A stretch of 64,000 nt of DNA, from assembly GCA_030448265.1 (NCBI GenBank), contig JAUJNG010000022.1, forward strand, positions 1 to 64,000. Direction: 5' to 3'. Position numbers and translations under genes: made by a program. Below, in pieces: positions 15,757 to 24,439 of this stretch. The notes beneath the pieces are model-generated. The model saw nothing but the letters and a program-made list of their open reading frames with translations, did no database searches and was not told where the DNA came from. The DNA is from Abditibacterium sp. GTDB lineage: Bacteria > Armatimonadota > Abditibacteriia > Abditibacteriales > Abditibacteriaceae. The stretch's first letter is position 1. Each line of letters begins with the position of its first letter.

Positions 15757-16863
15757 TTTCAACTTATGAAGCCTCTCATCGGCCACCAACTGCGCTGGAA
15801 CGGACTCGCGCGCGCCTTTTCGCGCGGCCAGATTCCGCAAACTTTGCTCATCTCCGGCCCGCCTCACGTCGGAAAATCGACCTTCGTGCTGCGCTACGCG
15901 CAACTGCTGCTCTGCCCCAACATCGAGAACGACGAAAACGGCCTGCCCGCGCCGTGCGCGCGCTGTAAGGTGTGCCATCAAGTCGAAATCGAGACGTTTC
16001 CCGATTATCGCGTTTTCCGGCCCATCATTTCCAAAGCCGAGCCGACGCGCGCGCCCGAATCGCTCGATTCGAGCCTGATTCCGGTCGAAATGGCGCGCGC
16101 CTTCAACGACGAAGCGATTCGCAAACCGCTCGTCGGCCCGCGCAAAGTGCTGTGGATGCACCAGTTCGAGAAAACCCAGGACGAAGCCCAGAACGCGCTC
16201 CTCAAAACCCTCGAAGAACCCTCTGCGGGCACTTTTTTGGTTTTGACGACCGAAAACGTCCGCAATTTGCGCGAAACCATTCTGTCGCGCTGCTGGCATC
16301 TGCCGCTTGCGCCCGTCGGCGATGAGGAAATCGAAACCTGGCTACGCGGTGAGTTATCCGGCGTTTCGGCGGGGGAAATGGGCGAAATTTTGCGCGCCGC
16401 GTCGGGACGGCCAGGCGCGGCGTGGCGCGAAGCGAAGCGGCTCCGCGACGGCGAGGGAATGCAGAAATCGCGCTTCGCGGTGGCGTGCGAACTGCTCTCT
16501 CGCTTGGAAGGCGCTTCGCCCGTCGCGGCGCTGGGACTGACCGAAGAGGCGCTCAAATGGGCCTCGATTTGGTGGGAAGAAGACGCCGGAGAGGGCGTCG
16601 ATCTCAAGAAACTGGGTGCCAAAGGCCCGCGCGCGGCGGCGGCGCGATTTTTGGACGAGTTAATGATCGCGGGCCGCGTGGTGTGGACGAAATCGCTCGA
16701 TTCGAGCGAGGTCGGCGCGGCGCGGCTTGACCAGATGCGGAAAACGCGGCATTATATTTTACGTAACGCCAACCGTCAATTGGCTTTGGATGTCATGTTT
16801 GGCCGTCTGATCGCCCTGCGCCCGCGCCCCGCTTCCCCCTCGGCTCGCGGCGGGCGAAACTGA
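15748..16863 (+). CDS. holB: DNA polymerase III delta' subunit (clamp loader)
   Basis: A 371-residue AAA+ protein of the clamp loader. The P-loop-like GPPHVGKST is near residue 35, a zinc-binding Cys cluster (CPNIEN...CARCKVC) near 52-75, and an SRC motif (ILSRCWHL) near 175. KALLKTLEEP-like ALLKTLEEPS and VLWMHQFEKTQDEAQNALL are typical. The C-terminal third is helical. The ATG at 15748 lies inside a palindrome arm; the ATG at 15766 (MKPLIGHQ) is equally plausible and may be the original start. Neither has a clear ribosome site. Confidence 0.9.
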   Translation: MSLFQLMKPLIGHQLRWNGLARAFSRGQIPQTLLISGPPHVGKSTFVLRYAQLLLCPNIENDENGLPAPCARCKVCHQVEIETFPDYRVFRPIISKAEPTRAPESLDSSLIPVEMARAFNDEAIRKPLVGPRKVLWMHQFEKTQDEAQNALLKTLEEPSAGTFLVLTTENVRNLRETILSRCWHLPLAPVGDEEIETWLRGELSGVSAGEMGEILRAASGRPGAAWREAKRLRDGEGMQKSRFAVACELLSRLEGASPVAALGLTEEALKWASIWWEEDAGEGVDLKKLGAKGPRAAAARFLDELMIAGRVVWTKSLDSSEVGAARLDQMRKTRHYILRNANRQLALDVMFGRLIALRPRPASPSARGGRN

Positions 16864-16950
16864 AGGTTTAAACAACAGTTGGAGCCTTTTTGAGCCGTTT
16901 CAAAAAGGGCCGCCCCGTGCTTTGAGGCGCGGCGCGGAAGGAGAAAAGTT

Positions 16951-17280
16951 ATGTCTCAAGTCGCATCGGTTGGCGAAGGCAATTTTGAAACTGAAGTCGT
17001 GCAGGCCAGTGAAGTCGTCGTGGTCGATTTCTGGGCCGAATGGTGTTCGCCGTGCAAAATGCTGTCGCCGGTTTTAGATAAAGTCGCCTCGCGCTACGAG
17101 GGGAAACTCAAAGTCGTGAAGTGCAACATCGACGAAAACAACGATATCGCCGCCAAATACGCAATTTACTCGATTCCCAATCTCGTCTTTTTCCGCGACG
17201 GCCAGGTCGTTAACCAGGCCGTCGGCTACATGGGCGAAGCCCAGCTCGCCGCCAAAGTGGACGAGGTTTTAGAATCCTGA
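16951..17280 (+). CDS. trxA: Thioredoxin
   Basis: A 109-residue thioredoxin, the cytoplasmic dithiol reductant. The active site is WAEWCSPCK with Cys32 and Cys35; most thioredoxins have CGPC, so the Ser at position 33 is unusual. The cis-Pro region IYSIPNLVFFRDG and the GYMGEAQL end are normal. A strong AAGGAG ribosome site precedes the ATG. Its last stop base is the first base of the next start codon (TGATG), so it is coupled to the glycosyltransferase gene. Confidence 0.95.
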   Translation: MSQVASVGEGNFETEVVQASEVVVVDFWAEWCSPCKMLSPVLDKVASRYEGKLKVVKCNIDENNDIAAKYAIYSIPNLVFFRDGQVVNQAVGYMGEAQLAAKVDEVLES

Positions 17281-18059
17281 TGACCCCCAATTCGACTCAT
17301 TTTTCCCCACCGCGCGTCGCGGCCATCGTGCCGGCCTACAACGAATCAAGCCGCGTCATTGACGTTTTAAAAACCATTTCGGAAGCCGCATCGGTCGATG
17401 AAGTCCTCATCGTCACCGACGGCTGCACCGACGACACCGTCGCGCAGGTGAATTCGTGGCTCGAAAGCCGCGAGGCCGGTGCCAAAGCGGTGCGTTTGTT
17501 CGCTCTCGAACATAACATCGGCAAAGGCGGCGCGATGGCGCACGGCGCGCACCACACCGAAGCGGAAATTTTGCTCTTTCTCGACGCCGATTTGATCGGT
17601 CTGCGCCCTTCGCAGGTCGATGAAATGCTCCAGCCGATGCTGCGCGAGGATGGTGCCGCCGACATGGTTTTGGGTTTGTTCGGCGCGGTTCGCGGCGGAC
17701 TTTTGGGCTGGTGGCTGAGCTACTGCCATCGCGCTGTGCCCTCGATTACCGGCCAGCGCGCGATTCGCCGCGATGTGTTTCTGGCGGTTCCTGGTCTGAC
17801 GCGCTCGCGTTTCGGCGTCGAAGCCGCCATCAGTTGTTTCGTGCTCAGCGACCCAGAACTGCGCGTCGATCACGTTTATATTCACTCGGTCACGCATCCG
17901 ATTAAAGAAGAAAAGCTCGGCCCCTGGCGCGGCTTTCGCAATCGGATGCGAATGTATCGGGAGATTGGGCGCACGATGGCGGTTCATCGCGTGCGTCAGG
18001 AAGCGATGCGCCAGCACGCCAAAGCGATGAAGCACATCGAACGCTTCAGCAACAAATAA
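17280..18059 (+). CDS. Glycosyltransferase family 2
   Basis: A 259-residue GT-A fold enzyme: VAAIVPAYNESSRVIDVLKTI at the N-terminus, VTDGCTDDT, and FLDADLIG (the DxD-like metal site) near residue 100. There is no membrane segment. The form resembles polyprenyl-phosphate mannosyltransferases and glucosyl-3-phosphoglycerate synthases, but the donor and acceptor are unknown. Its start overlaps the trxA stop by one base, and a terminator follows at 18074. Confidence 0.88.
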   Translation: MTPNSTHFSPPRVAAIVPAYNESSRVIDVLKTISEAASVDEVLIVTDGCTDDTVAQVNSWLESREAGAKAVRLFALEHNIGKGGAMAHGAHHTEAEILLFLDADLIGLRPSQVDEMLQPMLREDGAADMVLGLFGAVRGGLLGWWLSYCHRAVPSITGQRAIRRDVFLAVPGLTRSRFGVEAAISCFVLSDPELRVDHVYIHSVTHPIKEEKLGPWRGFRNRMRMYREIGRTMAVHRVRQEAMRQHAKAMKHIERFSNK

Positions 18060-18073
18060 AATGCGGAGAAAAG

Positions 18074-18107
18074 AAAGCGCGTGGCGAAAGTCGCGCGCTT
18101 TTTCGTT
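18074..18107 (+). terminator. Rho-independent terminator
   Basis: AAAGCGCG pairs with CGCGCTTT around a 12-base loop, followed by TTCGTTTT. It ends the trxA-glycosyltransferase unit. Confidence 0.8.
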
Positions 18108-18112
18108 TTGAG

Positions 18113-18583
18113 ATGAAAAATTGGAGTTGGAAAGCGATTCTGGGCGGCCTGGCGATCAATTATTTCGGCTCGATGTTCGTCATCCTGCTGTTTGTGATTC
18201 CGGTCGGCCTCTGGTTCGCCGCACGCGGAGCGCGGTTTCAGGATATGGCGACTTGGCTCGCCACAGCAGGGCCACTTTTCTCGGCGCCGATGCTGGTTTT
18301 TGGGTTGGTGATGCACGCGGCGAGCGGTTATATGGCTGCGATGTGGGCCGGCAAAAACAAATTGGCACACTCTGCGGTTGTGGGCCTTTTGTCGCTGGGA
18401 GTGGATTTTATGACGAGCGCGGGTAGCGAGGCGACACCGATTTCGTCCATCGTTGGTTTGTTTTTGATCGTGCCCGCCGCGCTTTTAGGCGGCTGGTGGT
18501 GCGTCAAAACGCACGGCGCGCAGTCGAAAATCGCGCCGCCGCTCGATTCTTCATCGGGAACGCCGCCTATCGCGGCGCCTTAA
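18113..18583 (+). CDS. Four-helix membrane protein of unknown function
   Basis: A 156-residue protein with four likely membrane helices (about residues 9-33, 47-70, 80-100 and 110-125), a short cytoplasmic start (MKNWSWK) and a Ser/Pro-rich tail. No family recognised. It starts right after a terminator and ends at a 33-bp perfect palindrome, so it is probably a single-gene unit. The palindrome begins at the last base of its stop codon. Confidence 0.7.
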   Translation: MKNWSWKAILGGLAINYFGSMFVILLFVIPVGLWFAARGARFQDMATWLATAGPLFSAPMLVFGLVMHAASGYMAAMWAGKNKLAHSAVVGLLSLGVDFMTSAGSEATPISSIVGLFLIVPAALLGGWWCVKTHGAQSKIAPPLDSSSGTPPIAAP

Positions 18584-18676
18584 AGTAGAGAACGCGAAGC
18601 GTGAGCGAGTGAGGCGCTTCAGTCACGTTTCAGTGACGGTCAGGCCTCACTCGCTCACGCTTCGCGTTCTCTACTT
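18583..18676. repeat. Inverted repeat, 33-bp perfect arms (GAGAACGCGAAGCG type)
   Basis: Arms 18583-18615 and 18644-18676 pair perfectly (AAGTAGAGAACGCGAAGCGT...). A small GTCAC...GTGAC hairpin lies between. The TAGAGAACGCGAAGCGT word recurs at 38687-38724 and, in a single copy, at 20531. Confidence 0.93.
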
Positions 18677-18684
18677 CAACCAAA

Positions 18685-18906
18685 ATGTGGCTCGCGCTCA
18701 CGCTGCTTTCCTTCGTCACTTTTCTCGCTTCGATGCTCGCCTTGACGCGGCGCGGATTCACCCGCGACGGCCAATTTCGGCGCGCCGGCGCGGTTTTCAT
18801 CGCTCTGGCGGCGTTTTCCGCGCTCATCTGGGTCTTTTCGCTTTCGAAAGTGCCGCCGCCTTACCCCATCGAAAAAACCAGGCGCTACGAAGCGCCCAAT
18901 TTCTAA
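18685..18906 (+). CDS. Small two-helix membrane protein
   Basis: A 73-residue protein with two membrane helices (residues 2-20 and 35-54) joined by a basic loop (TRRGFTRDGQFRR), ending in a hydrophilic tail (PYPIEKTRRYEAPNF). No family recognised. It begins nine bases after the palindrome at 18583-18676 and lies just upstream of the HtrA-like protease gene in the same direction. Confidence 0.65.
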   Translation: MWLALTLLSFVTFLASMLALTRRGFTRDGQFRRAGAVFIALAAFSALIWVFSLSKVPPPYPIEKTRRYEAPNF

Positions 18907-18974
18907 TTTCGCGCCACTAAACCCCGCGTTTTGGTTCTCAATTTATACTTTCCGCATCGCTGCGGCGAAAATTT

Positions 18975-20519
18975 GTGTCGAGGTGTCGAATTGCGCGCCC
19001 GTTTTCTCCCCTTCTTCTCGTTTATCCCCTGCTGAGCGCTGCTCCAGCCCCCCTATTTGCCCAGGACAAGCCCGTCGCCACCGCCGAAGCGGTTCAAGAG
19101 GCATTCGTGCGCGTCGCCGAGCGCGTCAAACCCAGCGTGGTGACCATCGTTTCTGAAATCAGTCCCAAAGCGGCCCCGTCCGCGCCCAGACCTGGCGTCC
19201 GCCCCGCGCCGCGCGCCGAAAAAGACGACGAGGACAACGCGCCCTTCAACTTTTCCGCGCCAGGTGAACCGCGCAGCAGCCTGGGAACCGGCGTGGTGAT
19301 TCGCGCCGACGGCTACGTTCTCACCAATTATCACGTCGTGAAAGACGCCGATGTGATTCGCGTCCTGTTCAACTCCGATCAGGAAAATCCCGACCGCGCC
19401 GTCGCGCAGTTGGTGGGTTTCGATGTGGAAAGCGACCTCGCCGTGCTCAAATTGGCGCGCCAGAACCTGCCCGCCGCGACGTTCGCCGACTCCGACGCGG
19501 TTCGCATCGGCCAGTGGGCGCTCGCCATCGGCGCCGCGTTCGACCAGCCGCAAACCTTCACGGCGGGCGTAATTTCCGCCAAAGGCCGCCATCTCGACAA
19601 AGAGGGCACTCAGGGCTTGCAGGATTTTTTGCAGACCGACGCCTCGATTAACCCTGGCAACTCCGGTGGCCCGCTCGTCAATCTCGACGGCGAGGTCATC
19701 GGCATCAACACGGCGATTCTGTCGCCTTCGGCTTTCAATGTCGGCATCGGGTTTTCGGTTCCCAGCAACACGGTCAAGCAGCTGATGCCGGTTTTGCTGG
19801 CCGGAAAAAGCGTGGCGCGCGGCTTTCTGGGCATCCAATATGTGCGTCTGGACGAAAAAGTCGCCAAAGAATTTGGCGTGGCAAGCGGAATGCAGATTGG
19901 CGCCCTCGCCAAAAACAAAGACGGCGCCGTGATTGGCCCCGCCAAAGCCGCCGGTCTGCGCGAAGGCGACATCATCACCGGCGTCAACAGCACGCCGATT
20001 TCCACCACCGAGCAGTTCCGCGCCCTCATCGCCTCGACCGCGCCAGGAACCACGCTCAAATTCGCCATTACTCGCCCCGAAAACACTCCTGGCGAGGCAA
20101 AACCGCGCGAGTTTGAAACCGAGATCACACTTGGCGACCGCCCCGCACAGAGTGAGGCCGTCGTCGCGGCCCCGCCCGCCGTGAAAAAGGCGCTCACCGG
20201 CCTGGGCGTCGATGTTCAGGACGCCGGTAAGCTCGCCGCCAGCGACAAAACCCGCTTCGGCCTCACCGGAAAGGAAAGCGGCGCCGTCATCACCCGCCTC
20301 GCGCCAGGCAGCGCCGCCGACGAAGGCGATTTGCAGCGCGGTCTGCGCATCGTGCGCGCCCGCATTGATGGCGCCTGGCAAAGCGTGCCCGATGCCGCGA
20401 CCTGGCAAAAAATCGAAAAAAGCGCGGCGCCGAATGCGCGCATTTTGGTTCAACTGCGCGACAGAAACGAGATCAGCCTTTACAAACTGCTCGTCGCGCC
20501 CGAGAAAGCGGCGGGGTGA
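18975..20519 (+). CDS. HtrA/DegP-like serine protease with two PDZ domains
   Basis: A 514-residue exported protease for envelope protein quality control. Residues 1-29 are a signal peptide. The trypsin-like domain has the triad His120 (NYHVVKDAD), Asp154 (VESDLAVLK) and Ser230 (NPGNSGGPL). A first PDZ domain spans about 285-370 (FLGIQYVRLDEKV..., GLREGDIITGVNS) and a second about 395-500. A short acidic and Pro-rich linker follows the signal peptide. It starts with GTG at 18975, and no other start fits the signal peptide. It could be called degP, degQ or htrA. Confidence 0.93.
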   Translation: MSRCRIARPFSPLLLVYPLLSAAPAPLFAQDKPVATAEAVQEAFVRVAERVKPSVVTIVSEISPKAAPSAPRPGVRPAPRAEKDDEDNAPFNFSAPGEPRSSLGTGVVIRADGYVLTNYHVVKDADVIRVLFNSDQENPDRAVAQLVGFDVESDLAVLKLARQNLPAATFADSDAVRIGQWALAIGAAFDQPQTFTAGVISAKGRHLDKEGTQGLQDFLQTDASINPGNSGGPLVNLDGEVIGINTAILSPSAFNVGIGFSVPSNTVKQLMPVLLAGKSVARGFLGIQYVRLDEKVAKEFGVASGMQIGALAKNKDGAVIGPAKAAGLREGDIITGVNSTPISTTEQFRALIASTAPGTTLKFAITRPENTPGEAKPREFETEITLGDRPAQSEAVVAAPPAVKKALTGLGVDVQDAGKLAASDKTRFGLTGKESGAVITRLAPGSAADEGDLQRGLRIVRARIDGAWQSVPDAATWQKIEKSAAPNARILVQLRDRNEISLYKLLVAPEKAAG

Positions 20520-20548
20520 CGTTGAAATTGGAGAACGCGAAGCGTCAG

Positions 20549-20710
20549 CCATGTTCGCTCGACTGAAGTCGGCGCTGACCCAGAGGGTGCCCGCACCTGC
20601 GGTGCTAACTCCCCGCCTGCGCGGGAAAACCTATCAATGACTCTTTTTCGGCGCAGGCCGAAAGTTAGCGCGTAGCGCCCATAGCGCCGACTTCAGTCGA
20701 GCGAACATGG
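20549..20710. repeat. Inverted repeat, 28-bp arms with internal hairpins
   Basis: Arms 20549-20576 and 20683-20710 pair over 28 bp (CCATGTTCGCTCGACTGAAGT...). The interior includes CCCGCACCTGCGG, CCCGCCTGCGCGGG and CGGCGCAGGCCG hairpins. One copy of GAGAACGCGAAGCGTCAG, a word of another repeat family, abuts its left side, so repeats appear nested. Confidence 0.85.
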
Positions 20711-20761
20711 ATGGAGACACGCTCTATCGGATCGGATTGAAATTTGCCGCCTCGCGCGGCC

Positions 20762-21309
20762 ATGAAATTCACCCTTTTCCTCGCTTTGCTGTGCGGCCTG
20801 GGCCTGGCGCCGCGCGCCGATGCTCAAGACACCTACCGCACCTATCGCAACGCGCGCTTCGGCACGAGCGTGCAATATCCGGCCAATTTGCTCATCCCGC
20901 AGCCCGAATCCAAAACCCGCGACGGGCGCAAATTCCTCTCGCGCGACGGGCGCATCGAACTTACGGTTTACGGTTTCAACAACACCTCCCAGCGCTCGGC
21001 GAGCGCCGAAATGAATCGCGCCGTGAGGGATTGAAGCGCGACCGCGCGCGAATCACTTACGCCAAAGCGGGAATGGGCTGGTTCGTGCTTTCGGGCTACG
21101 TCGGCGGCGATATTTTCTACGAAAAAACCATCGCGCGCGGCGACAATTTTCACACTCTGATCTGGCAATATCCCGCCGCGCTCAAACGCTCTCTCGATGT
21201 GCCGCTCACGCGCTCGGTTCGCACTTTCACGGCCCGCCGAAGCGCGGCTGCCCCGACGGTGAGGGCGACGAAACGGCCTCAAATGGCCGCGAAAACTTCC
21301 GGATATTGA
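20762..21309 (+). pseudogene. Exported protein gene with a 1-nt frameshift
   Basis: The reading frame begins MKFTLFLALLCGLGLAPRADA, a clear signal peptide, and runs to a TGA at 21032. A second frame, one base back, continues with compatible content (KRDRARITYAKAGMGWFVLSGY...) to the stop at 21309. Restoring one base in GATTG-AAGCGC near 21033 gives a single 182-residue protein. The family is unknown; the body reads like small exported beta proteins. Either a real mutation or a sequencing error. Confidence 0.7.
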
Positions 21310-21311
21310 GA

Positions 21312-21419
21312 GCAGCGACTAAAGTCGCCGCAAAGGTGGGCGAAACCTGCCTTCGCAGGTTAATGCCCCAGTCCGCGCAGGCGGACTTCGCTTCCCTTTG
21401 CGGCGACTTTAGTCGCTGC
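21312..21419. repeat. Three-way-junction palindrome
   Basis: Arms 21312-21336 and 21395-21419 pair perfectly over 25 bp (GCAGCGACTAAAGTCGCCGC...). Inside are AACCTGCCTTCGCAGGTT and AGTCCGCGCAGGCGGACT. Outer and inner parts closely match the element at 8161-8266, but the inner hairpins appear in the opposite order, as if the core were inverted. Confidence 0.92.
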
Positions 21420-21447
21420 CATCCCCTATTTCGGTTAAATTTTTGCC

Positions 21448-23487
21448 GTGCCGTTTTCGGAAATCGCCCTCATTTTTCGCTGGATTTTGCCGTTATGGGC
21501 GCTCGGCTGGCTGGTTTTGCCACTCTGGTCGCGCCTGTTTCCCTTTTTGCCCGATAAAGGTTTGGCGGCGGGGCGCGTCGCGGCTCTCGCGCTGCTGTCT
21601 CTCGCCGCGTTCTGGGGCGCGGCAACGCATCTCGTTCCGCTTTCAGTTGCACCCTTTTTCCTCATTGCGGCGCCGCTTGGAATTGCAACCGGCTGGAAAA
21701 ACACCGCGTTTCGCACTCAAATTTCGCGAAATTGGCGTCGCTTTTTAGTTTCCGACGCGGTTTTCCTGCTGGTTTTCGGACTGTTCCTTTGGGTGCGACT
21801 GCGAAATCCCAACGCCGCCGATCTCGAAAAACCGATGGACATGGCGCTGCTTTCCGCCGCGATGCGCGCCGATTTTCTGCCCTTTCAAAATCCCTGGCTC
21901 GCAGGCGAGGCGTTCACCAACTACTATTATTTCGGCCCGCTCATGGCCGCCCTCGTGGCGCGGGCGCTGCAAACGCCGCCTTATCTGGCCTACAATCTCG
22001 CCCAACCGCTTTTTTGCGCCCTTTTCGTTTCGGTGTTGTGGAGTGTGGGCGCGGCGCTGGGAAAATCAAGCAAAGTCGGCCTATTCGTCGTCTCTTTGGT
22101 GGCGCTGGGCGGCCATTTCGAGCCGCTTCGCCAGATCGCGCAAAGCGGCCAAATCTGGCCGCTCGACTGGTGGAAAACCTCGCGCGTCATCGAAAACACC
22201 ATCAACGAATATCCCGCCTTCACCCTGCTTGTGGGCGACTTGCACGCTCATTTTTACGCGCTTTCGCTGGCCGTCACCCATTTTTGCCTTTGTTTCGGTC
22301 TCTTAAAAGCCGATTCCGCGCGACTTCGCTCGGTTTTATTGCTGTCAGGCGGCGTTTTCGTGGGACTTTTCGCGCTTACCAACACTTGGGACGCGCCGCT
22401 TTACGGTCTTTTGTGGCTCGGATGCGCGCTGTGGAGCCGCAGAAGCCGCCCTTGGACAGCGCGAAATTCGCAAGCGATGGTCACCGCCATAATTCTGGCG
22501 CCGCTCGTCGCGCTGCCTTATTTTTTGAAATTTAAGTCGCAGGTTTCTGGCGTCGCCTTCGATTTCTGGGTTCCCGATCTGGCTTCGTTTGCGCTGTTGT
22601 GGGGCAGTTGGTGGATGCTGGGGTTTTGGGCGCTCCTCATGCCATCGGGCGAAAAAGAACCGTCGTCCGAAGCAATTTTTCGTGGTTTTTTGATGGCGAT
22701 TGGCGTTGTCGCGCTGCTGTTTCCGTTTGGGTTCTACCTGCGCGGCTACTTCGGCGACGGCGATTTACGCCATCAGGACACGGTTTTTAAATTCGGTTTG
22801 CAGGCGTGGCTGCTGCTGGGCATTGGCATCGCTGCGGAGGCCGGTTTTCGCTTTCGACATTGGTGGAAAAGCGCGATTGGGCCGTTCAAATTCGCCTCTG
22901 CGACTACCGTTCTCGCGTTTTTGGCCGTTGTCAGTCTGGCGCCGCTTTGTGTGGGCTGGACGCGCGCGGTTCGAGATGCGCCGCGCAACGGATTTGGCCC
23001 AATGGGTCTATCACTCAACGCCGCACGACATCTGGGCGATGAGGAACTGGAACGCATCGAATGGCTGCGCCGCAACGCTCCAAGCGGCGACAGCGTAGTG
23101 GAGGCCGTCGCCACCGATCCCAAAGGCCAGCCCATCGGCGATTACGACGCCAGTTCTGGGCGCGTGGCGGCGTTTTCGGGTGTGCCCAGCGTTTTGGGCT
23201 GGCCGCAGCACGTGTGGATGTGGGGCGCGTCGTGGGACGACATCAACCGGCGCGCCGCCTTGCTGAAAGAGATTTATGGCGGCTCCAACCCGCAGGCGGG
23301 GCTGGAAGCGCTGCGAAAATCGGGGGCAGACTGGGTTTTTGTTGGCGCGCGCGAGTGGGGACAATACGGCCCCGTTCCCAACCTCGAAATCGGCGAAAAC
23401 GGCGTGTCCGTCGCGCGGCACTGGGAGGATTCACCTCTTCACCCTCCGGATATTTTGCGTTTCGAGCGACCAATTGAGTCAAACTGA
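21448..23487 (+). CDS. DUF2298 (YYY) polytopic membrane protein
   Basis: A 679-residue protein with about a dozen membrane helices. DUF2298 hallmarks are present: EKPMDMALLSA near 129, NYYYFGPLMAA near 160 and VGDLHAHFYAL near 268. The large C-terminal hydrophilic part (about 540-670) resembles a substrate-facing soluble domain (GVPSVLGWPQHVWMW). Such proteins look like GT-C type glycosyltransferases but the substrate is not established. The GTG at 21448 is the first start after the palindrome. The next gene begins 11 bases downstream. Confidence 0.87.
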   Translation: MPFSEIALIFRWILPLWALGWLVLPLWSRLFPFLPDKGLAAGRVAALALLSLAAFWGAATHLVPLSVAPFFLIAAPLGIATGWKNTAFRTQISRNWRRFLVSDAVFLLVFGLFLWVRLRNPNAADLEKPMDMALLSAAMRADFLPFQNPWLAGEAFTNYYYFGPLMAALVARALQTPPYLAYNLAQPLFCALFVSVLWSVGAALGKSSKVGLFVVSLVALGGHFEPLRQIAQSGQIWPLDWWKTSRVIENTINEYPAFTLLVGDLHAHFYALSLAVTHFCLCFGLLKADSARLRSVLLLSGGVFVGLFALTNTWDAPLYGLLWLGCALWSRRSRPWTARNSQAMVTAIILAPLVALPYFLKFKSQVSGVAFDFWVPDLASFALLWGSWWMLGFWALLMPSGEKEPSSEAIFRGFLMAIGVVALLFPFGFYLRGYFGDGDLRHQDTVFKFGLQAWLLLGIGIAAEAGFRFRHWWKSAIGPFKFASATTVLAFLAVVSLAPLCVGWTRAVRDAPRNGFGPMGLSLNAARHLGDEELERIEWLRRNAPSGDSVVEAVATDPKGQPIGDYDASSGRVAAFSGVPSVLGWPQHVWMWGASWDDINRRAALLKEIYGGSNPQAGLEALRKSGADWVFVGAREWGQYGPVPNLEIGENGVSVARHWEDSPLHPPDILRFERPIESN

Positions 23488-23498
23488 GGCCGATTTTT

Positions 23499-24371
23499 AT
23501 GTTTCAAACCCGCACCGGAAACTTCCCCATCGGCGTTCGCCGCGGCTGGGGCGACTGGCAAAAAGATTTGCCTGGCTTTATCCACTGGCTTCAAAACAAC
23601 GATTTTTCCGTCGTCGATCTGGGCCGCGATTGTCGAAACGACCTGCCCGCTATCGTCCAGTCCGGCCTCAAAGTCGGTTCGGTCGATTTGCTGGAATGGC
23701 AGCCGATGCTCGGCTCCGACGCCGCCCAGCGCGCCGATTCGCTCGCCAAAAACGCGGGATATATCGCCGATTGCAGCGCCCACGGCGTCAAAAACTTCTT
23801 TTGCGTGATGCTGCCCCAAGACCCCGCCAAACCGCGAGCCGAAAATTTCGGCTACGTCGTCGAGGCGCTCAATGGTTTAGCTCCGGCGTTGGAACAAGCG
23901 GGCGCGAAACTGGTGATCGAAGGCTATCCTGGCGCGGGCGCGCAACTCTGCACGCCCGAAACTTATCGCGCCGCCTTCAAAGAGGCGCCTTCGATGAGTC
24001 TGGGCATCAATTACGACCCCTCGCATCTGCTTCGCATGGGTATCGACCCGATTCGCTTTTTGAAGGAATTCGCGCCGCGCGTTTTCCACGTTCACGGCAA
24101 AGACACGCAGATTTTGGCCGAAGACCTCTACGAATACGGCTGGGAACAGAGCGCGACTTTCAAGAAAAATCCGGCTTACGGCGCGTCGGCGTGGCGCTAC
24201 ACCATTCCAGGACAGGGTCAAACGCCCTGGGCCGAAGTTTTCCGCATTTTGAGCGATGGTGGTTACAGCGGCGCGGTTTCGATTGAACTCGAAGACAAAG
24301 ATTACAACGGCAGCGAGGACGGCGAAAAACGCGGTTTTCTGGCGGGCGCGCAGTTTCTCAGCGCCTGCTGA
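23499..24371 (+). CDS. Sugar phosphate isomerase/epimerase (xylose isomerase-like TIM barrel)
   Basis: A 290-residue AP-endonuclease-2-type TIM barrel. The strands and ligands are recognisable: KLVIEGYPG (Glu ligand), GINYDPSHLLRMGIDP, VFHVHGKDTQI and SIELEDKDY (final Glu). Members isomerise or epimerise sugars or inosose with a divalent metal. It follows the DUF2298 gene by 11 bases and is likely co-transcribed; the pairing does not identify the substrate. It ends at a convergent hairpin shared with coaBC. Confidence 0.88.
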   Translation: MFQTRTGNFPIGVRRGWGDWQKDLPGFIHWLQNNDFSVVDLGRDCRNDLPAIVQSGLKVGSVDLLEWQPMLGSDAAQRADSLAKNAGYIADCSAHGVKNFFCVMLPQDPAKPRAENFGYVVEALNGLAPALEQAGAKLVIEGYPGAGAQLCTPETYRAAFKEAPSMSLGINYDPSHLLRMGIDPIRFLKEFAPRVFHVHGKDTQILAEDLYEYGWEQSATFKKNPAYGASAWRYTIPGQGQTPWAEVFRILSDGGYSGAVSIELEDKDYNGSEDGEKRGFLAGAQFLSAC

Positions 24372-24374
24372 TTT

Positions 24375-24439
24375 TTTAACCGCGAAGACGCAAAGTTTAA
24401 AAGAAAAATTCTTTGCGCCTTTGCGTCTTCGCGGTTAAA
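24375..24439. repeat. Convergent inverted repeat, likely two-way terminator
   Basis: Arms 24375-24395 and 24419-24439 pair over 21 bp (TTTAACCGCGAAGACGCAAAG). It separates the plus-strand isomerase (ends 24371) from the minus-strand coaBC, whose stop codon lies in the right arm. Confidence 0.88.
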
